Of a DNA stretch of 54,365 nucleotides, positions 20,220-28,225 are shown piece after piece. Both the position numbers and the translations under genes were made by a program. Source of the DNA: Synechococcus sp. WH 7805 (GTDB lineage: Bacteria; Cyanobacteriota; Cyanobacteriia; PCC-6307; Cyanobiaceae); assembly GCF_000153285.1 (NCBI RefSeq), contig NZ_CH724168.1, positions 1,553,848-1,608,212 on the forward strand, written 5' to 3'. A model generated the notes under the pieces. It was not told where the DNA came from. It was given only the letters and a program-made list of their open reading frames with translations, and searched no databases. The number at the start of each line of letters is the position of its first letter. The first letter of the stretch is position 1.

Positions 20220-21941
20220 ATGGCTTCCGAGAAAGGATCCCACGCCGTTGAAGAAAATTTCACCTTTGAGTTGTTTCACCTGGGCGATCAAGAGCCTCTC
20301 AATGTTGGAGGCCTGACTGATATCACAGGTGCTTCGGCGGTCCTGAATGCCTTGAGAAATCAAGATCTCGGCAATGACGGCATTGAAGACAACACTCTGG
20401 TTCTTTCCTCTGGAGATATCTTCATCCCCAGGAACTTCTACAGCGCCTCGGAAGCCGCTTTCGGTTCCAGTGGCATCGCCAGCATCACCATTCAAAATCT
20501 GCTCGGCATTCAAGCCAGTGCACTCGGCAATCACGAATTTAATGATGGCACGGCCAATCTGGCAGGCCTGATCGATGGTTCAGCACCCGGAGAGATTCTG
20601 GGTGCTGATTACGCCGGAGCAGACTTCACATACCTGGCCACCAATCTGGACTTCAGCACCGATATCAATCTGGCACCCCTTGAAGTCGCCGCTGGACAGG
20701 CACCAATCCCACGCACCGTCACATCCTCGGTGGTGTTTGATGTCAACGGTGAGCAAGTCGGTGTCATTGGCGCCATCACACCCACCCTTGCATCTATTTC
20801 GAGCCCAGGAGATCTAGCCATCAGCCCTGGTGGTTTTGACACCAATCCAACGCCCGAACAGTTGGATGCTCTGGCCCCTGTAATTCAAGCCGGCGTTGAT
20901 GATTTGCTGGAAGCCAATCCCGGCTTGAACAAGGTTGTGCTGCTGTCACACTTCCAGCAAATCAGCATCGAACAGGCCATTGCAGAACGGCTGACAGATG
21001 TTGACATCATTGTTGCCGGTGGATCCAATACTCGCCTCTTTGATAACAACGATCGCATTCGCGACGGTTACACCAGCCAAGGCGAGTACCCCACCTTCAT
21101 CACCAATGCTGGTGGAACGCAAACCGCATTAGTCAATACTGACGGCAGTTACAAGTACCTCGGACGTTTAGTTCTTGAATTCGATGCCGATGGCAACATC
21201 ATTCCTGAGAGCTACAACCCCGAGGTGTCCGGTGCCTATGCCACTGATGCACAAGGCGTTGCCGATTTGGGCGCCGAAGATCTGGTCGATCCTGGCATTC
21301 AGGAGATTGTCGATACCATCGAAGAACAGATCATTCTTTCAGAATCCAATGTTCTCGGCAATGCTGATGTTTTCCTAAACGGCAACCGCTCTGGTGATTT
21401 CACCGCCGACAACACCGACGGAGTCCGCACCCAGGAAACCAACCTCGGCAATCTCACCGCCGATGCCAATCTGGCCGCTGCACAAGAGTTGGATGAAACC
21501 GTTGTTGTCTCCCTCAAAAATGGCGGCGGCATTCGCGCCTCCATCGGCGAATCAGTTGTGCCAGCAGGTGGGGGCGCTTTCGTACGAACTCCCAATCCGG
21601 AAATCGTCGATAGCAATGGAAACGTAGTGAAGCCTGAGGGTGGTATCAGCGAAAACGACATTGCTGCAACCCTCGCCTTCAATAACGGGCTCACCCTCCT
21701 GACACTGACGAAGCAGGAACTGGTGGATCTTCTCGATTACGGCGTTTCCATCCTTCCTGAGATTGGTGGACAGTTCCCACAGATTTCAGGTGTCAAGTTC
21801 TCCTTTGATCAAGACGATCCAGCAGGAAGAAAATTCAGAGCGCCGCAATTGTTGACAGCGACAACAATCTCATTGCTGAACTCGTACGCGATGGTGCACT
21901 TGTCGGTGATCCCAACCAGGAATTCCGGACCGTCACTCTGA
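20220..21941 (+). CDS. Nucleotidase, N-terminal open frame (573 residues)
   Basis: This is the part that would actually be translated from the ATG at 20220 if the shift near 21830 is real. It contains the whole metallophosphoesterase domain and most of the 5'-nucleotidase C-terminal domain, so it might keep activity. The final 37 or so residues (after DQDDPAG) are out of frame and without homology. The DUF4114 domain would be lost. Confidence 0.7.
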   Translation: MASEKGSHAVEENFTFELFHLGDQEPLNVGGLTDITGASAVLNALRNQDLGNDGIEDNTLVLSSGDIFIPRNFYSASEAAFGSSGIASITIQNLLGIQASALGNHEFNDGTANLAGLIDGSAPGEILGADYAGADFTYLATNLDFSTDINLAPLEVAAGQAPIPRTVTSSVVFDVNGEQVGVIGAITPTLASISSPGDLAISPGGFDTNPTPEQLDALAPVIQAGVDDLLEANPGLNKVVLLSHFQQISIEQAIAERLTDVDIIVAGGSNTRLFDNNDRIRDGYTSQGEYPTFITNAGGTQTALVNTDGSYKYLGRLVLEFDADGNIIPESYNPEVSGAYATDAQGVADLGAEDLVDPGIQEIVDTIEEQIILSESNVLGNADVFLNGNRSGDFTADNTDGVRTQETNLGNLTADANLAAAQELDETVVVSLKNGGGIRASIGESVVPAGGGAFVRTPNPEIVDSNGNVVKPEGGISENDIAATLAFNNGLTLLTLTKQELVDLLDYGVSILPEIGGQFPQISGVKFSFDQDDPAGRKFRAPQLLTATTISLLNSYAMVHLSVIPTRNSGPSL

Positions 21942-22373
21942 ACTTCCTGGCCGAACCACGATTCGATGAAGAAACCGGTGCATTCATCGGTGGTGATGAT
22001 GGCTATCCATTCCCCAACATTGACGATCCTGCCATTGCAGCACGGGTGAATCCTGTCTTCCTGGAGCAAGAGGGAGTTCGCACCGGTGATGCCACCTTTG
22101 CCGATGACGGCACTGAGCAGGATGCTCTGGCCGAGTTTCTTCTCGATAACTTCGCCACAGCAGAAACCGCTTTCAACCAGGAAGACGTTGGTCCAGCCTT
22201 CGATGAGCGCATTCAAAACCTGGCATTCCGGGACGACACCGTTCTGGATAATGCCGAACCAGTCGTGGGTGAGATTTCAAGCAACGACAATGGAAGTGTT
22301 GTGGCAGTGACCCGGGGGGGGTGACTTCAATTTCACAATTCGTGCCAATGCCAATGCCGCGGCAACGCAAGAT

Positions 22374-23192
22374 TTGGTCGCAGTCTCCACCACTGAGGGA
22401 GAAAGCCGATCAATCATCCTCTCGACATTGGGAACAGCCTCAGGCACACCGGCTGGCTTCGACTTTGACTACTCATCAACAGAAAATCTGGAGGCAGACA
22501 GCTACAACTTTGCCCTACGCGATAGCATCACAGGGGATCTGAACTTCCTCACAGCAACAGCAGTAGATGATGGAGAATTTGAATTAAATGGCGATGGTAT
22601 TGCGGTTACCACAACAACCGATCTTCTTTCCAGCACGACCGAAGAGTTGACGCTCTTGGGTGAAACCGCTGAAGCCATCGACTTGTTTGACTTGGCTAAT
22701 CCCAGTGGAGACTTCACACTGCAGCTGGATGCGACCCTATTCCGTGAAGCAGCCTTCGACAATCAAGTGGGCTTCTATCTCGCCAATCGCGCTGGGAGCG
22801 TTCTTGATCCCTTGACTGGAGAAGAAGTGGCAACACTCGAGGGCGATCGTTCCACGTATCTCGATGCAGTTGTCAACAACAACTTGTTCTCCGGGCAAAT
22901 TGCCAACAACAACAGTGGCGGCCTCGATACTTCTGAAGCGACGATCAGTGGCAACATCGATTTCAACGATGCAGTTCTCCTGCCCTTCCTGGTCAGAAAC
23001 GGCACTTTGAGCGATGTCGCTTCGAACTTCAACAACCTCTACGTTGCACCAGCCAGCCTCAACGCTGACAACGGAACAGACCATATCCGCCTGCTGGGTG
23101 GCAACACCTTCGGGTTTGAAGATCAACGCAATGCTGGCGACTCTGACTTTGATGATGTGGTGGTAGTGATCAACAACCTCAACATCGTCTAA
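22374..23192 (+). CDS. DUF4114 domain fragment (C-terminal open frame of the nucleotidase)
   Basis: This open frame continues back without a stop to about 22315, just at the G8 run. It encodes acidic, Asn/Asp/Thr-rich beta structure ending in the DUF4114 signature FGFEDQRNAGDSDFDDVV. No ribosome-binding site or natural start codon is apparent, so independent expression is unlikely; it belongs to the gene starting at 20220. A strong terminator follows 33 bases after its stop. Confidence 0.65.
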   Translation: MVAVSTTEGESRSIILSTLGTASGTPAGFDFDYSSTENLEADSYNFALRDSITGDLNFLTATAVDDGEFELNGDGIAVTTTTDLLSSTTEELTLLGETAEAIDLFDLANPSGDFTLQLDATLFREAAFDNQVGFYLANRAGSVLDPLTGEEVATLEGDRSTYLDAVVNNNLFSGQIANNNSGGLDTSEATISGNIDFNDAVLLPFLVRNGTLSDVASNFNNLYVAPASLNADNGTDHIRLLGGNTFGFEDQRNAGDSDFDDVVVVINNLNIV

Positions 23193-23225
23193 GCCGGTTC
23201 GTCGACAACAAAATCTGGGAAACCC

Positions 23226-23263
23226 ACTGCCTGTGATGTCGATGTCCATCGCAGGCAGTTTTT
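23226..23263 (+). terminator. Rho-independent terminator after the nucleotidase gene
   Basis: ACTGCCTG at 23226-23233 pairs with CAGGCAGT at 23252-23259, extended by TGATG with CATCG (one G-T wobble) to a 13-base stem with an 8-base loop, followed directly by TTTTT. This is the clearest terminator in the window and shows that the nucleotidase unit ends here. Confidence 0.9.
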
Positions 23264-23400
23264 GTGTCTTCAAGTCACCCCATGGCACAACGCATTGATT
23301 GAACAATGTCACCATCTCAACCGCTGCACACACTCTGCGGCGATTGTTGAGCATCAATGTGCGCGATCTGAGCCTCAACGTTCAACGACCGTGCCACAGC

Positions 23401-23589
23401 AAGGCCCATCAAGGCATTGTGAAAACTGGGAACCGTAGCCACCAGGGTCTTGCCCTCGTTCGGCACCATGCCGCCGCTTAGCTTCACGTCAAAGTGGCGC
23501 ATACCGAGCACCCATTTGCCCGCTTCGCGCACCACCGCAAACGCTTCCGCCAGTCGCTCATCCAGCCAGGGACGTTGATTGTCGCCCGT
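23401..23589 (-). pseudogene. Remnant of a secA gene (codes about residues 48-118 of SecA)
   Basis: On the minus strand, 23589 down to 23401 reads [17 protein letters not shown], then [38 protein letters not shown] and HNALMGL. Each block matches the intact SecA in this window ([56 protein letters not shown]). About ten residues around IAEMKTGEG are deleted between two EG repeats, removing half of the Walker A loop. The nucleotide sequence differs clearly from the intact copy, so it is an old duplicate or came from another strain. No flanking remainder of the gene is recognised, and it cannot make a functional protein. Confidence 0.85.
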
Positions 23590-23883
23590 TCCCGCTGATC
23601 AGAAAAAAAGTGATGTTAAATCCGCCCTCACTCGATGGCTTAAACACCAACCCACTGACCGAACGCGAAGAGCACCTCACCACAGCAGAGCCAGACCTGC
23701 TCTACAACGTTGAAGAGCTGCCGCGATCGAAACTCATGAGTACTTGATATCGTCAGCAATCCTCCGTTCAGGTGCGTGCAGCTCTCGATTCTGGCGTTAT
23801 CACTCACGACCGACCTGGGGAACAGGCTTTGTTGAGGGCTAAATCAAGCGTCAAACTTTACGCCTGCCCATGAGGCTGAAATC
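23590..23883. other. Gene-poor stretch between the secA remnant and the broken glycosyltransferase
   Basis: A small open frame at 23613-23747 (plus strand, 44 residues, ending LLYNVEELPRSKLMST) has no recognised homology and may be the tail of a lost gene. The rest (23748-23883) shows no gene, repeat or RNA that I can support. An AAAAGTGATG match to 20079-20088 lies at 23606-23615, but ten bases is too short to call an insertion boundary. Confidence 0.4.
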
Positions 23884-24772
23884 CTATGCTTCTGGAATGG
23901 GTCCAAGGACAATGAGCAGCGTCTTAATCACACCAACCGCTACGACTGCCACGTTGCCCAACATAGAGCAAGTCATTTCATTTCTCCGGCAACATGAATG
24001 GATTGGCCAACAAAGCGACAGGAGATGTGTTAGAGCTTGCGAATGACGACCTATTCCTATACCCAGGCTGCGTCGATGGGACCATCGCCGTGCTTGCAAA
24101 CCAACCAAATGTGGCTTTGGTCGGTGCAAGGCTGCGCGATAAAAACGGACTACTCACCCAGGCAGAGATTCAGTTCGACAGCCAAGATTCCAGTTATCAC
24201 CCTCTCGATCGACTGGTCGAATCATCTAAACCCAGGTCGAGCCCGAGGAGCCCGCTGGCAGCTGTCACAGGAGCCTTGCAGTGGATCCGGCGCGGAGCAT
24301 TCTGAAACAGCCCCTCCACACTCGCCACCACATCTGCGATGAAGATGTCAAGCTCTGCCTTGATATTCAGCAGCTCCTAAACCAAGTGGTGTTGAAGTGC
24401 AATCAGGCAACAGCAATCCATGAGTGGGGTACAACCCGCAGTCAACAACCTGACCAAGAACAAAACAGCGAAGACTTGCTCAGGCTTAGAGCATGGACAG
24501 AAAAACTTCTCAATCAGGCGTGCGCCGATCAATTGAGAGTGCTTCTAGAACAGCAACAACGAGAATTACAAACCCTCAGAGACACGGTTCGCAATGAGCT
24601 CCCGAGACTTAAAGCCCAGAAGGCCGAGTTTTTTAAGCAACGCCAGTTCTATGACAACATGGTGAACACCCGAGACCTTGAGCAAGAAGGGAAACAAGTA
24701 TTGTTTGATTTACCCGAAAAGCGATTGCGACTGAAGCAAGACCTGGAACTCCTACCTGGAGATCATCAATGA
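23884..24772 (+). pseudogene. Family 2 glycosyltransferase, decayed by truncation and frameshifts
   Basis: Pieces of one GT2 (O-antigen/rhamnosyltransferase-like) protein appear in order in three frames. Near 23890-23975 the text FWNGSKDNEQ matches the VDNGS motif region. From 23973 the frame changes and reads FHFSGNMNGLANKATGDVL and ELANDDLFLYPGCVDG, the equivalent of the FNFSxxNN and LNDD (DXD-type) motifs, then VALVGARLRDKNGLLTQAEI and ALQWIRRGAF before a stop at 24303. From about 24290 a third frame reads HICDEDVKLCLDIQQ and ATAIHEWGTTRS, matching the GEDxxLC and HxxSxS motifs, followed by a coiled-coil tail. The N-terminal nucleotide-binding strand is missing. The last frame overlaps the next glycosyltransferase by ATGA, so it was once the first gene of that unit. 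Confidence 0.75.
24281..24772 (+). CDS. C-terminal fragment of the family 2 glycosyltransferase, coiled coil
   Basis: This 163-residue open frame contains the last GT2 motifs (DEDVKLCLDIQ) and then a long Gln/Glu/Arg/Leu-rich helix (about residues 75-130: LRVLLEQQQRELQTLRDTVR) predicted to form a coiled coil. The nominal ATG at 24281 is inside the previous frame, so it is probably not a true start. The stop overlaps the start of the next gene (ATGA), which may be its remaining role: delivering ribosomes to that gene. Confidence 0.5.
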   Translation: MDPARSILKQPLHTRHHICDEDVKLCLDIQQLLNQVVLKCNQATAIHEWGTTRSQQPDQEQNSEDLLRLRAWTEKLLNQACADQLRVLLEQQQRELQTLRDTVRNELPRLKAQKAEFFKQRQFYDNMVNTRDLEQEGKQVLFDLPEKRLRLKQDLELLPGDHQ

Positions 24773-26289
24773 CACGCCCTCTGAAAGGGCTTCGCCTGGT
24801 CGTCAGTGGATATGAATTTGAGCAGCAAGAGCATCGCGGCATTGCTGTTTTTAGCAAAGGACTGCTGCGAGCCCTGAAAGAATCCGGAGCCGAAATATGG
24901 CTACTGACGGGATTCCAGGCTCCCATGCAAGATATTGCGAAAGCACAGCTTCCAAAAAACGTTCAAAAACGCATCAGAGCCGCACGAATCCTGGACACTC
25001 TGAACAGTGCAGAATCAATGGATGATGAATCAGGCCTCCTGATTAAGCTGCTTCAACTGCTCCCATTGACCAAGCAAATCCTTAATATACTCAAACAGAT
25101 CCACCGCCTAAAGCAAAAACTCTTTCCAAAACGATGGATCACACGTCAAGAATTGCAATTGTTACCACGCTCTGAACTAATCAACAGTCCCTACCAGCGT
25201 TGTGAACGACTGTCCTATCTGAGTGAAATCGACGGCTTGATCTGTGCCAACAACTGCTTTCTAAATTCGATCGAATTAGCCAAACGAAAGCACCCCCACA
25301 GCTTACACATCGATCTGCGGGGATTCGATGGGCTCATCACCACAAGTCCGTTGAACATCAAGCCTGTGAACACCCGTCTGTTTGTTCAAACAGTTCACGA
25401 CCTGATCCCCCTTGATTATCAGCGTACCCGCGATCACCTGCCCTGCTTCACACGCAGGCTGCAGGCGGCAGGGCCAGCTAGGCGATTCTTCGTGTCTGAG
25501 GACGCAAGGCAACACTATGAACTAAGCATCCTTGGGACGCTGTCGAATCCGAATCGGTTGCAACGCGTCGTGACACAGTCTCCCTCGCTGCAGTTCCCGG
25601 GAGATTGCCTTGACTGGGAAGCCCGCACCCGACAGGTGCGCGTGCTGTCGAGCAATCAAAGCCAATTGCATGCTCTCAAACCATGCAGCTACTTCTTGTT
25701 CAACTCGTCGGTTGTACCGCACAAGAATCTCTTGTTCGCACTCAAAGCATTCATGGAGTCGGACCTTGAGCAAAAAAATATTCGGTTCTGCATCACCGGC
25801 AAACCTCAGAATGATGAATACAGCGAAGCGGTTCGAAGTGTGGCTGCAAAACACAAGAGTGTGATTTTTACGGGATATGTGGACGAAGCCACGAAACGAC
25901 AGCTCTATCTGAATGCTCTTGCTCTTCTCAGCCCGTCCCTGATCGAAGGATTCGGAATCCCAGTGCTGGATGCTGCTTGCCTTGGACTTAGCGCCATCGC
26001 CAGTCCACTCGGCTCACACCGGGAGATTCAGGCCATGCATGACTTCAAAGACCATGTGATGCTGTGCTCAACACTGGTCACCAGCGACTGGGCCAGTGCC
26101 ATGCGTCTGATCGCTCTCAAAAACGAACTCTCGTTATCTGAATTGTCGCCAAAGCGTCAACGCAAGAGGCTGAATCAAATGCGTGCCGAACGCATTCAGC
26201 GCTACCGCCACTACCAGACGCTGATCGACGAAGCTTTTCAATCAACAATCTGCGATCTACTCACTTCAGAAGAAATAACGGTCGCGTAG
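24769..26289 (+). CDS. Family 4 glycosyltransferase
   Basis: This 506-residue GT-B enzyme would transfer a sugar from an activated nucleotide sugar during surface glycan assembly. The C-terminal half has the GT4 features: FNSSVVPHKNLLFALKAF (start of the donor domain, near residue 310), FCITGKPQNDEYSE, VIFTGYVDEATKRQLYLNA and ALLSPSLIEGFGIPVLDAA with the E-G-F-G-x-P motif. The N-terminal acceptor half contains a long insertion (residues 60-150) rich in Leu and Lys. The sequence is less GC-rich than housekeeping genes. It starts in an ATGA overlap with the decayed GT2 gene. It is convergent with the next gene, 14 bases apart. Confidence 0.9.
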   Translation: MTRPLKGLRLVVSGYEFEQQEHRGIAVFSKGLLRALKESGAEIWLLTGFQAPMQDIAKAQLPKNVQKRIRAARILDTLNSAESMDDESGLLIKLLQLLPLTKQILNILKQIHRLKQKLFPKRWITRQELQLLPRSELINSPYQRCERLSYLSEIDGLICANNCFLNSIELAKRKHPHSLHIDLRGFDGLITTSPLNIKPVNTRLFVQTVHDLIPLDYQRTRDHLPCFTRRLQAAGPARRFFVSEDARQHYELSILGTLSNPNRLQRVVTQSPSLQFPGDCLDWEARTRQVRVLSSNQSQLHALKPCSYFLFNSSVVPHKNLLFALKAFMESDLEQKNIRFCITGKPQNDEYSEAVRSVAAKHKSVIFTGYVDEATKRQLYLNALALLSPSLIEGFGIPVLDAACLGLSAIASPLGSHREIQAMHDFKDHVMLCSTLVTSDWASAMRLIALKNELSLSELSPKRQRKRLNQMRAERIQRYRHYQTLIDEAFQSTICDLLTSEEITVA

Positions 26290-26303
26290 AGCAATCCTCC
26301 ACT

Positions 26304-27401
26304 TCATCTCACCAAACTGGCGAGCTGACTAACAATGGCCGACTGCTGAGCATCCACAGACAATCGCTCCGCCAAAGTCCATCCATCGCGCGACAACTGG
26401 CTCCAAAGACTGGAGTCAACCAACAGGGTGCGCACTTGCTCAGCGAAACCAACTCCATCATCAACACCGGAAAACAAGAGGGATGAGGTCTCGTGAAACT
26501 CTCGATGAACAGGGATGTCGCTGACGATGGTGGGAATGCCCTCAGCCTTCGCCTCAAGAACGGGATAATCGAATCCTTCCTCACTGCTGGCAGAAATCAG
26601 GGCCAAAGACGACCGCATGCAGGCCATGAGCTCTTGCAGGGGCATTGCATCGATCAACTTCACTTGCGCTGGAGCAGGCAACTGCCTATGCAGACGCTGT
26701 ATGAGTGATGACTGCCGACCGCTCCTACCAACAATCCGCAGTACGCCTTTCCACTGGGGGCACAACGTCTGCAACTGCCCCACACCTCGCAACAGCGCCG
26801 GGACATTCTTGTTCACATCGTGGCGAGCCAGCGCTAGAAGATCCTCACTTCCTGGCGAAAGCACACGAGGGCGTTCAATGGTGATGCCGTTTGGAATCAC
26901 CTCAATACGCTCCGCCTCCACACCGAACTGCACCAGCTGATCGGCCACATAGCGACTGATCGCGATCAGCCGGGTGGCGACCCTGCAATGGCGCGGCTGC
27001 CAGAGGCGGTAGCGCAACCAAGCCTTGCGGCTGTTGGAAGCCACCAGTGGTGTGAGGTCGTGGCAAGTAATCAGTTGCGGCACTTGAGGCCAGCAGAGCA
27101 GGGCATCAAAGAAGGGGGAATAGATCGCCTCCAGCTGATCCAGCTTGATCCCATTTCTTTGGAGCAGAGCCGGCAAGTCGAGCCCATGCTGCACCAGGCT
27201 GTACCTCTGCAAAAAACGCATGCGCCGTCCTGGCGCCCAAGCCGGAGGATCGGCCAACCACTGCTCAGGCCTCAGCAAGGCGCCTTGGCCATCCGCTCCA
27301 AGCTGCAGGCGCATTCCGTCCAGACCAGGCACCACCCGCTGCACATAGCTGCCGAAACCTGAATGCCCGGGCAGCCAGGAGAGCAGGTTGATCAGATGCA
27401 T
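26304..27401 (-). CDS. Family 4 glycosyltransferase, last gene of the ABC-exporter unit
   Basis: This 365-residue GT-B enzyme begins NLLSWLPGHSGFGSYVQRVV, a GT4 glycine-rich start. The middle shows CHDLTPLV and RLIAISRYVADQLVQFGV with IEVIPNGI, and the donor domain has SSLALISASSEEGFDYPVLEAKAEG, matching the EGF-x-x-P-x-LEA motif. It starts in a TGATG overlap with the ABC permease gene, so it is translated together with the exporter and probably builds the same glycan. Sugar and linkage cannot be predicted. Confidence 0.9.
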   Translation of the reverse strand: MHLINLLSWLPGHSGFGSYVQRVVPGLDGMRLQLGADGQGALLRPEQWLADPPAWAPGRRMRFLQRYSLVQHGLDLPALLQRNGIKLDQLEAIYSPFFDALLCWPQVPQLITCHDLTPLVASNSRKAWLRYRLWQPRHCRVATRLIAISRYVADQLVQFGVEAERIEVIPNGITIERPRVLSPGSEDLLALARHDVNKNVPALLRGVGQLQTLCPQWKGVLRIVGRSGRQSSLIQRLHRQLPAPAQVKLIDAMPLQELMACMRSSLALISASSEEGFDYPVLEAKAEGIPTIVSDIPVHREFHETSSLLFSGVDDGVGFAEQVRTLLVDSSLWSQLSRDGWTLAERLSVDAQQSAIVSQLASLVR

Positions 27402-28225
27402 CAGATCAGGAAGGGAAGAGTGCGGCGTTCACTGCTGAGCAGCCGGATCGCGATCCAGATGCCCAGTGCATTCGCAGCCAAAAGCACAAAACCAACACCC
27501 CACTGCACCTCTCCAACCATCAAGCTATGGCGAATTGGAGACAGAACCCGGTAAAGGGGATTGATGTTGGCCGTCCAGGCCATCGCCCCAAGATTCTTTT
27601 TCTCATAGAGAATCGGGGAGAGCAGAAACACCAACTGCAGCACAATCGGCACCAGCTGATAGAGATCCCGAAAACGAGCCCCCAGAAGACAGGTAAGCAT
27701 CGGAAACCAATAGAGAAATAAAAACAAATTCAGCAAAGGCAACCAACCACAAAGAATCAGATTGAAAAGCAGGTTGTGTTGAAAGAAACTCAGCGCCAAC
27801 AACACCATCAAGAACGATTGAAGAAACGTTTGCAACTGAAAAGCCCATTCCTCCAAGGTGTAAAAGATCGGATGCAGGTTAATGTTGTGCAGGTGATCAC
27901 GATTATGCTCAAACAGATTAGGAGCACCACTCACCGCCCCACTGATGGTGTTCCACACCACTAATCCCAAGCCGAGATAAACCACATAAACAGTGAAGTT
28001 CTGCACTTTGAACACCGTGCCATACACAGCAGCCAGAACTGCGATTGAAAACAAATTGGACAGTCCAAGCCAGAAGCTCCCCAAGGTGGTTCGTGCGAAA
28101 CGGGCTCGGGTCCGTGCCGTTGCAGTGAACCACCACACCCTGCGGCTCTCCCAGGCATGACGCAGGATGCGGCGCACCGACTCACGCCGGGGACGAATAG
28201 AGGCAGACATGTCGGACACGCTCAT
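27401..28225 (-). CDS. ABC-2 type polysaccharide export permease (Wzm/KpsM-like)
   Basis: This 274-residue membrane protein has about six hydrophobic helices after a basic N-terminal segment (RESVRRILRHAWESRRVWW). The ABC-2 membrane signature is recognisable in ARFARTTLGSFWLGLSNLFS and VYGTVFKVQNFTVYVVYLGLG, and the last helices include LVFLLSPILYEKKNLG and NPLYRVLSPIRHSLM, typical of Wzm. It would pass a lipid-linked glycan across the plasma membrane with the upstream ATPase. ATG at 28225 overlaps the ATPase stop (TGATG); a TTG three bases earlier is unlikely to be used. Confidence 0.92.
   Translation of the reverse strand: MSVSDMSASIRPRRESVRRILRHAWESRRVWWFTATARTRARFARTTLGSFWLGLSNLFSIAVLAAVYGTVFKVQNFTVYVVYLGLGLVVWNTISGAVSGAPNLFEHNRDHLHNINLHPIFYTLEEWAFQLQTFLQSFLMVLLALSFFQHNLLFNLILCGWLPLLNLFLFLYWFPMLTCLLGARFRDLYQLVPIVLQLVFLLSPILYEKKNLGAMAWTANINPLYRVLSPIRHSLMVGEVQWGVGFVLLAANALGIWIAIRLLSSERRTLPFLI

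Larger units (their letters stand above)
20220..23192 (+). pseudogene. Extracellular 5'-nucleotidase/metallophosphatase with C-terminal DUF4114 domain, broken by two single-base frameshifts
   Basis: Read across three frames this is one protein of about 990 residues. The first frame (20220 to about 21830) has a metallophosphoesterase domain: FELFHLGDQE, VLSSGDIF, ASALGNHEFN and VVLLSHFQQI, then the 5'-nucleotidase C-terminal domain with NLTADANLAAA and SLKNGGGIRAS. Near 21828-21833 one base is missing in an A-rich run and homology moves to the second frame (KIQSAAIVDSDNNLIAELVR and onward). At a run of eight G (22314-22321) there is one base too many, and homology moves to the third frame (GGDFNFTIRANANAAA). 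The last 150 residues end in GFEDQRNAGDSDFDDVVVVI, the acidic DUF4114 motif thought to bind Ca2+. Such enzymes release phosphate from nucleotides outside the cell. No classical signal peptide is seen after the ATG at 20220, so RTX-like or C-terminal-signal export is possible. Errors in sequencing could explain both shifts. Confidence 0.85.

Noticed and set aside
20079-23615. AAAAGTGATG at both 20079-20088 and 23606-23615 as direct repeats flanking an insertion
   Set aside because: Ten bases in A-rich DNA can match by chance, and there is no transposase or terminal inverted repeat.
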